NCBI RefSeq assembly: GCF_047663525.1
Contig: NC_092616.1
Coordinates: 3,199,501-3,263,500 of the forward strand
Direction: 5' to 3'
From: Anas platyrhynchos
Lineage: Eukaryota; Chordata; Aves; Anseriformes; Anatidae
DNA: 64,000 nucleotides
Within the stretch, counting starts at the first letter, position 1. Each line of letters starts with the position of its first letter. The translations under genes were made by a program, and so were the position numbers. Positions 34,244 through 44,700 of the stretch are shown one piece after another. The notes under the pieces were generated by a model, which was not told the DNA's origin, ran no database searches, and saw only the letters and a program-made list of their open reading frames with translations.

Positions 34244-35287
34244 AGACGATGGTCTCTTGCACACACTCCTGCACCACGTATAGTGGGAAGGAGGTGGCTC
34301 GCGCTAGCTACAGGTAGTTCAGCTGCTCGACCTTGACGTCATCTGCAAGGAGAAGCAACATCCTCAGTGCCACAGCAAGCCCAAGTTGCTTGCAGCATTC
34401 CGAACAAGGTCCTAGAGGAAGGGTCGCTAAGAGAAACAGCTCCGGGGCCACAGGGTCTTCTGGGGGAACTCAAGCTCCACCCTGACCATTGGAGACAATC
34501 CTCTGCCTCTCCCAGGCCTTTCCAAAGAGCAGGGAGAACAAATCCTTCCGGACATGGGGCAGGAAGAGGGGGGCTGCTGCCTTCTCACCAGGGAGGATCT
34601 CAGGGGGACAGTACATGTCCTCCAGCCACCCCTCATCAATGTCCAGCTGGAAGAACGGTTTGTGAATCAAGAGCCGCTTTTGCTTGACGTGGAATTGCTC
34701 TTGGAGAACAGCAAAGGTCCCGAGTCCCGCAACCTGAACAGCCTGCACACAGAGAAGACAGAAAGGCTGAGGAGGGAGTTCTTGAGAGACGGGAAAAGGG
34801 ATGACTATCAGGGCAGGGGGACACTGCTCTGTGCCCTGCCCGCTCCTGAGGGACAATGGGGCAAGGTGGGGCACTTTGGAAAGCTTTGGAGAAGAGCCGC
34901 ATCCTCCGTTTCTTTCATCACCCCCCTCCCAGGATTTGCCACCATCCCTTGGCTAGGGAAGAGCCCAGAGGTTTCCAGCACACGGCTTAGGCCTGGGACT
35001 GATTATCCTAGGCACGGACCCAGGATATTCCCCCATCTCTCTGCTCGCCCTCTCCACTCAGGCCGCAGGGAAGAGTGAAGCCCTAGGGTGTGCCAAACCC
35101 CTGAGAAGCAGAGCAGATCTGGCCTTGGTTTCTCTCCCAGCTGGCCAGCAAGCTGCTCCGGGCACCCTGGGCAGTCTCAGTGCTCGGGTAGGGATTGCTC
35201 TGCAGGGCCCAGGACACCAGCCCACCTTATCCCGCTTCAGCGCTTCCAGAATTTGCTCGGATACAGCATCCCAGATAGCCTCAGTCT
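34244..35287 (-). pseudogene. CCDC81-like gene 5' part: three HU-domain exons, one with a nonsense codon
   Basis: Three exons in order on the minus strand encode the start of an HU-type (CCDC81) domain. Exon 35287-35226 reads ETEAIWDAVSEQILEALKRDK, with acceptor TTTCCAG and donor GTGGG. Exon 34742-34589 reads QVAGLGTFAVLQEQFHVKQK and ends WLEDMYCPPEILP, with acceptor GTGTGCAG and donor GTGAG. Exon 34342-34244 reads DDVKVEQLNYL, then a TAG in place of the CAG seen in both other copies, then LYVVQECVQETIVF. Splice phases agree across all three. CCDC81 proteins are linked to centrosomes and cilia. The TAG and later divergence suggest a pseudogene. Confidence 0.65.
34284..35070 (-). repeat. Detached piece of the inverted duplication
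   Basis: 34284-35070 is the reverse complement of 37675-38461, and its first 187 bases also repeat 29936-30122 directly. The left copy of the duplicated CCDC81-like segment is therefore split from the rest of the left arm by about 4.3 kb. Confidence 0.85.
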
Positions 35288-35703
35288 CTGGAAAGCAAGG
35301 AAAAGACAGCTCAGGCTCCAGGCCAGCCAGCTCACCACCTCTTGGCAAGCACCTCACCCAGGCGAGGACACATGCAGGCATACGCGAGCCCCCCAGAAAA
35401 ACACCATGCGGGCATTCCTGGGACATTCCTGAGAGGCCTGTGGAGCTGCAGGCCACACCAGTCTCTGGGACACCAGACGTCTTTCCTCCCAGAGCCAGAT
35501 CCCAAAGAGGCACCAGATCCCAGGGAAACCTAGCCCTGGATTGTCCCCATCACGAGGAGGCTGAGCCCAGAGGAGCCCTGGGGCTGAGGACAGCCCTAGC
35601 ATCAGGAGCCAGGAGTCCTGGCTGCCACACTGTCCCGAGCCCAGCAGGACCCAAGTTTGTGTGCCTCAGGTGGAGTTTTGATGACCTGAGGAGATGCTCG
35701 GGA

Positions 35704-36362
35704 CCTTTGCTGTACGTGGTGCAGGAGTGTGTGCAAGAGACCGTCCTCTTGTACTGTTGCCTCCTGAAGAACAAGGAGCACATCCCCTTTGCATTCAGGG
35801 ACATCGGTGTTTTGACCTGTGAAGATGGTTTCCTGTGCATGAAGTTTTATCCAGACTGTGTTAAACATCTGGAGAGCGCTGCAGACCTCGTTGCAATGCT
35901 CCACAGTGTAAGCTGGTGATGTTTTGAGGGCTACTTCAATTTCTTTGGGAATCCTGTGGAAGGGTGATCAATCCGACCGCTGTTGGCCAGCCTGGACACG
36001 GCAGGCCAGTCAGATGCCTTTCCCCACGCCTGCCCCATTAGCTGCTTTCTCCATTAGCTCTTCTGAGCGTCTGGATGCTGGCTGCTGCAAAAGGCTGGCA
36101 GCGTTACTGTACAGCCTCAATATTCTGCCATGCTCCTCCAGAGCAGAGCAAAGGTGGATGGAAGAGGCTTTGGAGGAGGGTTTTGGAGAGAAGGCTTTCT
36201 TTTGGCTTGGGAGACAGGTTTGCTTCCTGTCAATGAGAGCCCTGAGAAAAGTGCCTCAGAAACCCTCCAGCAGGTCTGTGTCTCTTTGCAGAGAATGTGG
36301 CCGGCACACCCGACTGCCTTGAGTGGAGAGACCACCGCTCGTGCGATCCAGATGTTCCCAAG
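35704..36362 (+). pseudogene. CCDC81-like exons (end of HU region and next exon)
   Basis: 35704-35907 reads LYVVQECVQETVLLYCCLLK, then FRDIGVLTCEDGFLCMKFY and ESAADLVAMLHS, and ends at a donor GTAAGC (35908-35913). 36292-36362 has an acceptor (CTCTTTGCAG), a frame NVAGTPDCLEWRDHRSCDPD and donor GTGAGT. They continue the family sequence begun in the HU exons at 34.2-35.3 kb but lie on the opposite strand, so the locus has been shuffled. No acceptor is visible before 35704. The 50 bases upstream also occur at 30251. Confidence 0.6.
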
Positions 36363-37049
36363 GTGAGTGCATTTCCTCCGCAGCCCTTGGCTTCCCACCT
36401 CCTCCTTTGGAACGTGCGCGGTCGGGTCTCCACGCTCAGCATCCAGTCGGGGCTAAATCCTGAAGAGACTGGGTCCTGGTTAACTCATGCTGACTTTCGG
36501 CTACGAGTGTCTTCACCTGGCGAGGAGGGGCATTGCGGTTGTGCTTCTTGTGCCCGTGCTGCTGCGATTCCCCTCAGAGAGAACTGCCTGCATGTGGAGG
36601 GGAATTTAGGCTACCTTTTCTGGTGTTGCAGGAAGCTTGACAACAAACCCCATGCGTGAACGTGACGGAAGAGGGATGCCATGCCCCGTGCAACACCAGG
36701 AGGATTACTGCCAGTGGTCCCTCTGGGGGTCACCCGTACTGAAGGCTCGTAGTCTTCCTCCCAGGCTTTGTCCTTCGGTCGTTCTTCAGCTTCCCCCCTC
36801 TCCTGATTTAGTAGGCTCTGGGCCGAATGTCAGAAAGTTGTGTCTCGTGCAATAGTCAGCAGTTATCTCAAGAAAACCTTCCCCCCTTCTCAACACCGTT
36901 CTTTTGCAAGATAAGCACTCTGTTTCTCTTGGCCTTGTGCTTACCCACGGGTATGTAAGACAGAAGGCCACGTTTCATCGTGAGGCCCTAGCAGTGTTGC
37001 ACGTTGGCACGAAGCAGACGAACTCTTTTCCCAAGAAGGGCTGAGGAAC

Positions 37050-37345
37050 AAAGCCTTGGTCCCGTCAGCCCGATCTCCCAGTCACAGCCAGGCCCAAGCG
37101 CTTCCCCTCCTCCCTCCCGCTCCTCCCTCAGGGCTCGCCTCTCCCCAGGCTGGGCTCCGATTGGCTGCCGGAGCCGCCAGGCAAAGGGAGCCCCACCCTC
37201 TGCCGGCTGGCTGGGGCTCGCTGCCATGGCAACCCTGCGACCCCCTGAGCAGGCGGGGCGGGCGCCGCCATCTTAGGGGTGCTGGGCGGGCCGGGGCTGA
37301 GGGGGGGACGTGGCCGGTGTGCCCGGGGCCCCCCTGCCGGGCCCC
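37050..37345 (+). promoter_or_regulatory. CpG-rich promoter-like island with an RFX X-box
   Basis: The island holds ATTGG (reverse CCAAT, near 37159), an X-box palindrome GCTGCCATGGCAAC at 37220-37233, GGGGCGGGCG and a YY1-type GCCGCCATCTT at 37264-37274. It lies about 700 bases upstream of the + strand CCDC81-like exons at 38003, in promoter orientation. The set of sites parallels the islands in both duplication arms, although the surrounding sequence differs. Confidence 0.6.
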
Positions 37346-37369
37346 GCTGTTGCGTTGCTCGCTCCCTGT

Positions 37370-37640
37370 GCCTCAGCACCTCGTCTTCCCTTTCCTTTGT
37401 GGTGTCCAATGCACGAGAAGCCCGGCAGGGGCAGAAAGGCGGCCATTTCATGGCAGAAGCAATAGGGCTGGATGCTCCTGCCGTGCTCCTCGTGGCTTGA
37501 CAGAGCGGCACACTGCCACAGGCACGGGGACAGCCTGGCAGCCTTGTGCCTGGGTGTGACTGTGAGATGGGGCTGACAGGACAAAGGCTTTGTTCCTCAT
37601 CCCTCCTTGTGACAAAAGTTCATCTGCTTCGTGTCAACGT
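37370..37640. repeat. Segment with a CpG-depleted paralogue at 44440-44700
   Basis: The two share GCAGAAGCAATAGGG, GCACACTGCCACAG and GACAGCCTGGCAGCCTTGTG in the same order. Many CG pairs here are TG or CA at 44.5 kb. No coding function recognised. Confidence 0.75.
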
Positions 37641-38002
37641 GGAACACTGGTAGCACGGGCACAAGCAAGCAAGGCCCTGCGGCCTGAGTGGAGAGGGCGA
37701 GCAGAGAGATGGGGGAATATCCTGGGTCCGTGCCTAGGATAATCAGTCCCAGGCCTAAGCCGTGTGCTGGAAACCTCTGGGCTCTTCCCTAGCCAAGGGA
37801 TGGTGGCAAATCCTGGGAGGGGGGTGATGAAAGAAACGGAGGATGCGGCTCTTCTCCAAAGCTTTCCAAAGTGCCCCACCTTGCCCCATTGTCCCTCAGG
37901 AGCGGGCAGGGCACAGAGCAGTGTCCCCCTGCCCTGACAGTCATCCCTTTTCCCGTCTCTCAAGAACTCCCTCCTCAGCCTTTCTGTCTTCTCTGTGTGC
38001 AG

Positions 38003-38459
38003 GCTATTCAGGTTGCGGGACTTGGGACCTTTGCTGTTCTCCAAGAGCAATTCCACGTCAAGCAAAAGCGGCTCTTGATTCGCAAACCGTTCTTCCAGCT
38101 GGACATTGATGAGGGGTGGCTGGAGGACATGTACTGTCCCCCTGAGATCCTCCCTGGTGAGAAGGCAGCAGCCCCCCTCTTTCTGCCCCATGTTCGGAAG
38201 GATTTGTTCTCCCTGCTCTTTGGAAAGGCCTGGGAGAGGCAGAGGATTGTCTCCAATGGTCAGGGTGGAGCTTGAGTTCCCCCAGAAGACCCCGTGGCCC
38301 CGGAGCTGTTTCTCTTAGCGACCCTTCCTCTAGGACCTTGTTCGGAATGCTGCAAGCAACTTGGGCTTGCGGTGGCACTGAGGATGTTGCTTCTCCTTGC
38401 AGATGACGTCAAGGTCGAGCCGCTGAACTACCTGCAGCTAGCGCGAGCCACCTCCTTCC
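38003..38459 (+). pseudogene. CCDC81-like HU-domain exons, truncated by rearrangement
   Basis: Exon 38003-38156 (acceptor GTGTGCAG, donor GTGAG) reads AIQVAGLGTFAVLQEQFHVK and ends ILP. Exon 38403-38459 (acceptor CCTTGCAG) reads DDVKVEPLNYLQLARATSF. Phases match (GAT built across the junction). The second exon is cut at 38459 where the solo LTR begins. Removing the LTR leaves the exon joined to the CCCAGT array, so the gene was already broken there. The first HU exon (ETEAIWDAV type) is absent from this arm, because similarity ends at 37675. Confidence 0.65.
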
Positions 38460-39080
38460 TGTTATATGTTGCCCCCTTAATTAATTTTCAGAGAGCATTG
38501 CATTAATAATAGAAAGGAATTTATTGAGTAAGCAACAGCAAGCAAAACAGCGCTGGGCGGCCGGGGAGTCTCGGCTCCGCCAACGGCGCGCACCTCACCC
38601 CCGCCAGGGTCCCTTTTTATATCTTGGTAATTCCGGGATTACGCAGCACGTCCTGGTATATTCTGCAACTGCGCGCGCTGTTGCTAGGGGGTCGTCTCTG
38701 TCCCTGTGGTGGTCGTGAAGATGAAGGCCGTAGTCTTCCTCGGCGTTGTGGTTCAACTTCTTTTTTATTTGGTCATGTTGGCCCAGCGTGAGACAGGAAG
38801 GCAGGATGCTGATACGCTAGGTTAGCAACTTATCAGGAGATGGTTACATGAGCTTTGCAGCAGGGTCTTTAAACAAAAGAGGCAACTGAGATGCAGAAGG
38901 AGAGAAGGGGAGGGGGTTCTCTTTTTTGTTACATTAGGCAAAAGAATTTTCATAGTGTCTAGCCAAGCATTATACAGCTCCTTACTTCAGCAGGGAGCTT
39001 TCGCAACTCCCGCTCCTCAAACGGAGCTCCTTGTTTTTATAATACAAAAGACAATGAACAAACATTTATTGTGTATTACA
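38460..39080 (-). mobile_element. Solo LTR with GGAAG target duplications (right arm)
   Basis: Partner of 29314-29935, 621 bases. CTTCC (reverse GGAAG) flanks it at 38455-38459 and 39081-39085. TATA box and AATAAA are conserved. Confidence 0.88.
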
Positions 39081-39368
39081 CTTCCCAGCTCAAACTGGGA
39101 CCCCCAGCCCCTTCCCATTATGAACTGGGACCCTTAACCCTTTCCCAGTATGAATTGGGCCCACCCCAGTACAAACTGGGACCCCCAGCCCTTTCCCAGT
39201 ATGAACTGGGCTCCCCAGCCTCATCCCGGTACAAACTGGGCCCATTCCCAGTACAAACTGAGACCCTCAGCCCTTTCCCAGTATGAATTGAGCCCATCCC
39301 AGTTCGAACTGGGTCCCCCAACCCCATCCCGGTACAAACTGGGCCCATTCCCAGTACAAACTGGGCGC
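39081..39368. repeat. Palindromic CCCAGT minisatellite (right arm)
   Basis: Partner of 28905-29312, with fewer units. Confidence 0.85.
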
Positions 39369-39379
39369 CTTTCCCTTCG

Positions 39380-39625
39380 CCCCGCCCCCCGTTGCCAGGT
39401 AACCGCCACCGCCGTTCCCGCCTCTTTTCCCCCGTTGCCAGGCAACCGCCGCCATTTTGTCCCCTCTCCCCGTTGCCAGGCAACCGCCGCCATTTTTGTC
39501 CCCTCCCCCCGTTGCCAGGCAACCGACGCCATTTCGTCCTGCCCCGCCGGGCTGCCCGCACTGCGCATGCGCGCTCGCCGGCCTCCCATTGGCTCCCGCC
39601 CCGCGGTTTCAAACGGTCCGGCGGG
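39380..39625. promoter_or_regulatory. CpG-rich promoter-like island with four RFX X-box palindromes
   Basis: Partner of 28600-28890. GTTGCCAGGCAAC is at 39434, 39472 and 39511, with a variant at 39391. It has one palindrome unit fewer than the left arm. The NRF1-type GCGCATGCGC is at 39563-39572. Confidence 0.7.
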
Positions 39626-39739
39626 AGCGATGGCGGTGGAGGCTGCGGCCGGTGCGGGGGGGGTGGGGGGAATTTGAGGGGGGTCTGAGGGGATTTTTTG
39701 GGATTTTGGGGAAAATGGGGGTCTGGGGGGGCTCAGGTG

Positions 39740-40165
39740 GGTTTGGAGAAGGGGTGCGAGGCTCTGGGGGGCGTCTGGCGGTGAGGGGATGCGGGGTTGT
39801 GAGGGGAAAAAGGGCTGAGGGGGCGTTGGGTGAGGGGAAAGGGGCTGTGAGGGGAAAAAGGGGCTGTGAGGGGCATTTTGTGAGGGAACAGGCTGTGAGG
39901 GGACGTTTTGTGAGGAGATGAGGGGTTAAAGGACACTTTGTGAGGGGAAAAGGGGCTGTGAGGGGACAAATCCTGAGGCAATGGTGTGTGAGGGGACATT
40001 TTGTGAGGGGAAAAAGGGGCCGTGAGGGGAAAAAGGGGCTGTGAGGGGCATTTTGTGAGGAGATGAGGGGTTAAAGGACACTTCGTGAGGGGAGAGGGGG
40101 CTGTGAGGGGGTATTTTGTGAGGGAACAAGGAGCTGAGAGCGGAAAAGGGGCTGTGACATGGCTG
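39740..40165. repeat. TGTGAGGGG array (right arm)
   Basis: Irregular repeats of TGAGGGGAAAAAGGGGCTG, partner of 28195-28460 but longer. Confidence 0.8.
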
Positions 40166-40737
40166 ACAAGAGAGGCTTCAGGTACAAAGGCCCTGGACCA
40201 CCCTCCTGGTCTGTCCGTGCCAGCAGGGCACAGCCCAGCTGCCTCCCTCCTGCACCAGCCTGTCTTTGATCTCTGCCACGCGATCCGAAGCCAGCAGTGC
40301 CTGTCCTCCCTCTGCACGGTCGCATATCCCAGCTCGACCCGGATGTTTCTCTCTACTGGGAAGCTTCCAGCCCAGCTCAGCTGCCCCCCAGCTCTCCCAC
40401 CTCCCTGCCCTCTCCCCAGCCCAGCCCAGTAGCCTAGGCTGGGCTGGTCCCACGGCAGTGCCCATCGCAGGCTGCTGCAGGGCTCTGGGCACTGCCACCA
40501 CAGCTCCAGTTCCCATTCACTCCTGATCAACTCAGAATGGGTCTCAGACCAACATTTATTTGGTTAAAATACACAGAGATCCTGGCTCCTTGACTACAGA
40601 AATCCTGGGTCACACAGAAAGGGTGATACTCAGGCAGGAAGGAATGAAAAAGGGCATTTTTGTGTAGGCAACAATATCACAAGGGCAGAAAGGAAAATTG
40701 AAGAAACAAACGCCATATGGAAAGGCAAGATGGCCTG

Positions 40738-41702
40738 TCATGAATAATACTTGGAGCCATCTGCAGAAGAAGGCAGACAGTCTGTGGCCACTGATAAACA
40801 CCCAGTCAGCAGTTTCCATACTGTATCTTTGAGCTCCTGGTTCCTCATGCTGTAGATGAGAGGGTTCAGTGCTGGAGGCATCACTGAGTACAGAACTGCC
40901 ACCACCAGGCCCAGGGATGGGGAGTAGGTGGAGGGAGGCTTCATGTAGGAAAAAAATCCAGTGCTGACAAAGTAACATGGAATGCCTGCCTCACAGTCAT
41001 GTGAGGAAGGCACATGTCAAAAGGCTTTAAGCCATACATGCTCAAAGGGAATCCTCAGCACAGCCCTGAAAATCTGCAGACAGGAGAGCACAATGAAAAC
41101 AAAACAACCAAATACTGAACAGACACCATCTTCCCTATGGTACTCTGATTCTGAGCAGGAGAGTTTGATAATCTGGGGAATTCCACAGCATTGCCTTGGC
41201 AGAGGGGCAGGGAAAATGTATTGGCAGTGTGCAGCAGAGCACGGAGAACCCCACTGCCCCAGGCAGCTGCTGCCATCTGGGCACAAGCTCTGCTGCCCAG
41301 GAGGGTCCCATAGTGCAGGGGCTTGCAGATGGCAACGTAGCGGTCGTAGGACATGACAGTGAGAAGAAAATATTCTGCTGAGACCAAAAAGACAAACAGA
41401 AAGACCTGTGCAACACATCCTGCATAGGAGATGGCCCTGGTATCCCAGAGGGAATTGGCCATGGCTTTGGGGACAGTGGTGGAGATGCAGCCCAGGTCGA
41501 GGAGGGTGAGGTTGAGGAGGAAGAAGTACATGGGGGTGTGGAGGTGGTGGTCGCAGGCTATGGTGGTGAGGATGAGGCCGTTGCCCAGGAGGGCAGCCAG
41601 GTAGATGCCCAGGAAGAGCGCGAAGTGCAGGAGCTGCAGCTCCCGCGTGTCTGTGAATGCCAGCAGGAGGAGGAACTCGGTGATGGAGCTGCTGTTGGAC
41701 AT
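40738..41702 (-). pseudogene. OR14-like pseudogene with a 16-bp deletion
   Basis: The start (MSNSSSITEFLLLLAF), MSYDRYVAICKPLHY and the region to CQGNAV are intact. Compared with the intact receptors, 16 bases coding the start of DQFFCEIP are missing near 41184, which shifts the frame. A further shift lies near 40990-41020, where the helix 6 motif (KAFDMCLPHM) leaves frame. The end (SVMPPALNPLIYSMRNQEL, ADGSKYYS) is open in another frame. A splice acceptor (TTCTTCCTTTTAG) lies just before the ATG region, as in the intact genes. Upstream blocks B and A follow at 42655 and 43060. Confidence 0.9.
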
Positions 41703-41729
41703 TTGATGTCTCTTGACCTTGAGGCTCAT

Positions 41730-42654
41730 CTAAAAGGAAGAAAAAACAACATTTCTGTAGACATGATATATAAAGGAACTTTTCATCATTGTTGCAGAAA
41801 TTCACTCAACTGCAGAATAGGGCTTGGTGTATTGTGTATGTTTCGTGTATTTTTTTTGTACTTGTCCTACACACCTGAGAAGTCCTTAAAGGTAGAAATC
41901 CTTGGTGTACTGCCCACCAAGTAATATCTTGGGGGTCCTGCAAGGCAAAGGGACTGTCCCTCAGGGCAGTGTGCAGACAGAAGCTGCCCCATGCAGGCAC
42001 CTCGGGAGGTTGGTCACACTTAGGTGTTCCTCTGAATAGACCCTTAATGCTACTGAGAGCAGAGGAATCCAGGTTCAAAGTGCGCATCTCCAAACCCCTC
42101 ACCCATCTCATCATATCTGAGGATCTCAGCACTCTGCTTTTCCCCAGGGACACACAGGGATCACAGCAGCTGCCCATATACAACCATTCAGCAGCATTTG
42201 TATGGCCTCAGGACTGATGTGTCTTCTCCATGGGGCTGTTAGATAACACAGAGCTGCTAGGGCAGAGTTGTGCCCTTCTGCATGGCAGCCTGCAGCCCAG
42301 CAGAAGCCCCACGTAGAGTCAAACGTCGTTAGATGTGATGTCCTGAACAGAGAGCCAGCTCATTTCCAGCCACACAATCACTTCCCAGAGGCCCAAAAGT
42401 TTGGAAGAAACATTGATGCTTTTTTCATGGACATACCTGAGCGACAGGAACATCATCAGTATTTGAGCTGCACCTGAATTCTCGTCCCCAAAACTGCAGT
42501 GAGTACAAAGCAGCTTATAAAATTTCAATGATATTACGGCTGGAGATCTACGCTCGATGAGAAAGGAGACCAGGGGATTGCTAAGGGGAAGGTGTCTGCA
42601 CTGCAGGGATGGCAGGGAGGTGACCAAATCCCCCCTCCCATGTTGCTGCTGGGA
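41730..42654. other. Probable intron of the OR pseudogene, nothing else recognised
   Basis: This lies between the OR coding exon acceptor and block B. No frame with a recognisable domain. Confidence 0.4.
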
Positions 42655-42905
42655 GCAGCTCCCTCCCACCCTCTGACCATGGCTGTGCTGATTGCAGCTG
42701 TCCCTGCCTGCAGCTGGGTCTCTGTCCCCACGCCTCCTGCCTGCAGCTCAAAGCCCCCATCCCACCTGCTGGGTGCTCAGCTCTGCCCTGCAGACACCTC
42801 CTGGCAGCAGGGCTCTGCCCAGGGGCAGCTTGCTGGGGGATTGTCCTAGAGCCCAGGCCACACAGACCCTACTGACATTGCAAGGGTGGTGGTGGTTACA
42901 AGGAA
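42655..42905 (-). repeat. OR upstream block B, copy 1
   Basis: Reverse-complement match of 51285-51570. Shared phrases include CTGCAGCTGGGTCTCTGTCC and CACCTGCTGGGTGCTCAGC. In both places it lies between the OR coding exon and block A. Confidence 0.75.
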
Positions 42906-43059
42906 AGTGTCCTTGTAACCCTCACTCTGACAGATTGTGAGTCTCAGACTCTTCTTAGAAATAACAGCATCTATTTCTACACTCATTGAGCCAAAGCAGA
43001 GAAGACTGAAATCTCATGAAGCTCAGGAAAGAAAAGACTGAAGCCAAAATCCCCTTCCT

Positions 43060-43665
43060 TCTCCCAGTTCTTTTAAAGTCCCCTTGGATACACCCTGGTT
43101 GAGCTGTGGAGCTGTGAGCAGGCTGCCCCAGGCAGCAGCCTCCCACCAGCAGCAGGACCCTGCCCTGCCAGGGGGCTCCTTCCACCCGCAGCTTCTCCCC
43201 GCAGCGCCCTGGGCAGCTCCCCGGGCAGGCTGAGTGCTGAGCCTGGCAGGCGGCAGAGGCCCTGCCCCGGCACACAGCCCCTGGGCCACAGCAGGGACCC
43301 TGCTCTGCACCACAGCCCTGGACACCCCTGCCTGCACCCCTGGCTTCTCCTGCCTCCAGGAACTGCGGCTGCATTGCCCTCCAGCCAGAGACTTACCGGG
43401 TGCAGGGCTGGGAAGTCTTCTCCCCCGGTGAGCTCTGGGCATGCTGCCACTTCTGCCTGCCTTTAAGCACTGTGTCTCTGCAGGCAGTGCCCCCAGCCCT
43501 GCTGCGCTGTGCAGAGGAGCTGCTCCTGGGCAGAGCTGTCTCTGTGCAGCGCTGCCCGCTTGCCAGGAGCTCCCCTTGGGCCCAGGAGCCCGGCCCAGCT
43601 CAGCAGCAGAGGCCCAGCCCAAGGCCTCCCTTGCTCTGCCCCCCACCAGGCTCCCTGCACATGGC
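43060..43665 (-). other. OR upstream block A, copy 3
   Basis: The donor GTAAGT is at 43396-43391, with the exon ending at 43397. The outer part beyond 43665, including the ATG of the 367-base frame, is replaced by unrelated sequence, so the upstream exon is truncated. Confidence 0.65.
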
Positions 43666-43859
43666 TCTGGGTGTCAAGGGCTCACAACTCCTGGAAGGCA
43701 GTAGGATCTCTCCTGGGAAACACACTTGCAAGCAGACAAAGCAAACACTGACTGGCCCTCTCTAAACACTTTGTTGACTGATTCTTGAGGCAGGAATAAC
43801 CCTACCTGGGTGTGCAGGGCTACAGGACATGCCGAAGTTCCTCTCTGTATTTCAAATTA

Positions 43860-44410
43860 TTCATCAATGAAGTGGATGATGTGCTCCCTCAGCAACTTTG
43901 CTGATGACACAAAGCTGGGAGGAGTGGTCGATACCCCAGAGGGCTGTGCTGCCATTCAGAGGGACCTTGGCAGGGTGGAGAGATCACAGAATCACAGAAT
44001 TTCTAGGTTGGAAGAGACCTCAAGATCATCGAGTCCAACCTCTGACCTAACACTAACAAGTCCTCCACTAAACCATATCACTAAGCTCTACATCTAGACG
44101 TCTTTTAAAGACCTCGAGGGATGGTGACTCAACCACTTCCCTGGGCAGCCCATTCCAATGCCTAAGAACCCTTTTGGTAAAGAAGTTCTTCCTAACATCC
44201 AACCAAAAACTCCCCTGGCACAATTTTCGAAGTTGAGGCTGGGGACTAACCAGCAGGAGAGCAACTCTGCAGAGAGAGACCTGGGAGTCCTGGTGGACAG
44301 TACGCTGAGCATGAGCCAGCAATGTGCCCTTGTGGCCAAGAAGGCCAACGGGATCCTGGACTGCATTTGGAAAAGTGTTGCCAGGAGGCTAAAGAGAGGT
44401 GATCCTCCCC
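43860..44410 (+). mobile_element. Old CR1 fragment, interrupted by a younger CR1
   Basis: 43860-43983 encodes [20 protein letters not shown], the RT catalytic motif. 44233-44410 continues with [21 protein letters not shown] minus-strand CR1 end sits between them. Confidence 0.8.
43984..44232 (-). mobile_element. CR1 3' end, same subfamily as the intact copy
   Basis: Its 3' end (ATCACAGAATCACAGAAT) and following 60 bases nearly match those of the element at 4196. It is 5'-truncated to about 250 bases and lies inside an older CR1. Confidence 0.85.
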
Positions 44411-44439
44411 CTCTCCTCAGCCTGTATTGGTGCTCGGAG

Positions 44440-44700
44440 TTATTCCTCCCTAGGAAGGAGACACCACCTTTTCTTTGTGATGTCAAATGCATGAGAAGCC
44501 TGACAGGGTCAGAAAAGTGGCCATTTATTTGCAGAAGAAGCAATAGGGATGGATTCTCCAGAAATGCAACTTGGTCCTTGACAGAGCAGCACACTGCCAC
44601 AGTCATGGTGACAGCCTGGCAGCCTTGTGTCTGGGTATTCCTGTGAGATCAGCCAAATGGGATGAAGGATTTGTTCCCTGACCCTTCTGTTGTGAGAGGG
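44440..44700. repeat. CpG-depleted paralogue of 37370-37640
   Basis: Same segment order as at 37.4 kb. CG pairs there are mostly TG or CA here, consistent with long methylation and decay. Confidence 0.75.

Larger units (their letters stand above)
38272..41029 (-). repeat. Right arm of the large inverted duplication
   Basis: Reverse-complement match of 27321-30139. Similarity to the detached piece 34284-35070 extends this arm inward to 37675. The outer edge continues without a break into the 5' part of an OR gene, so this arm is probably the source and the left arm the copy. Confidence 0.88.
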
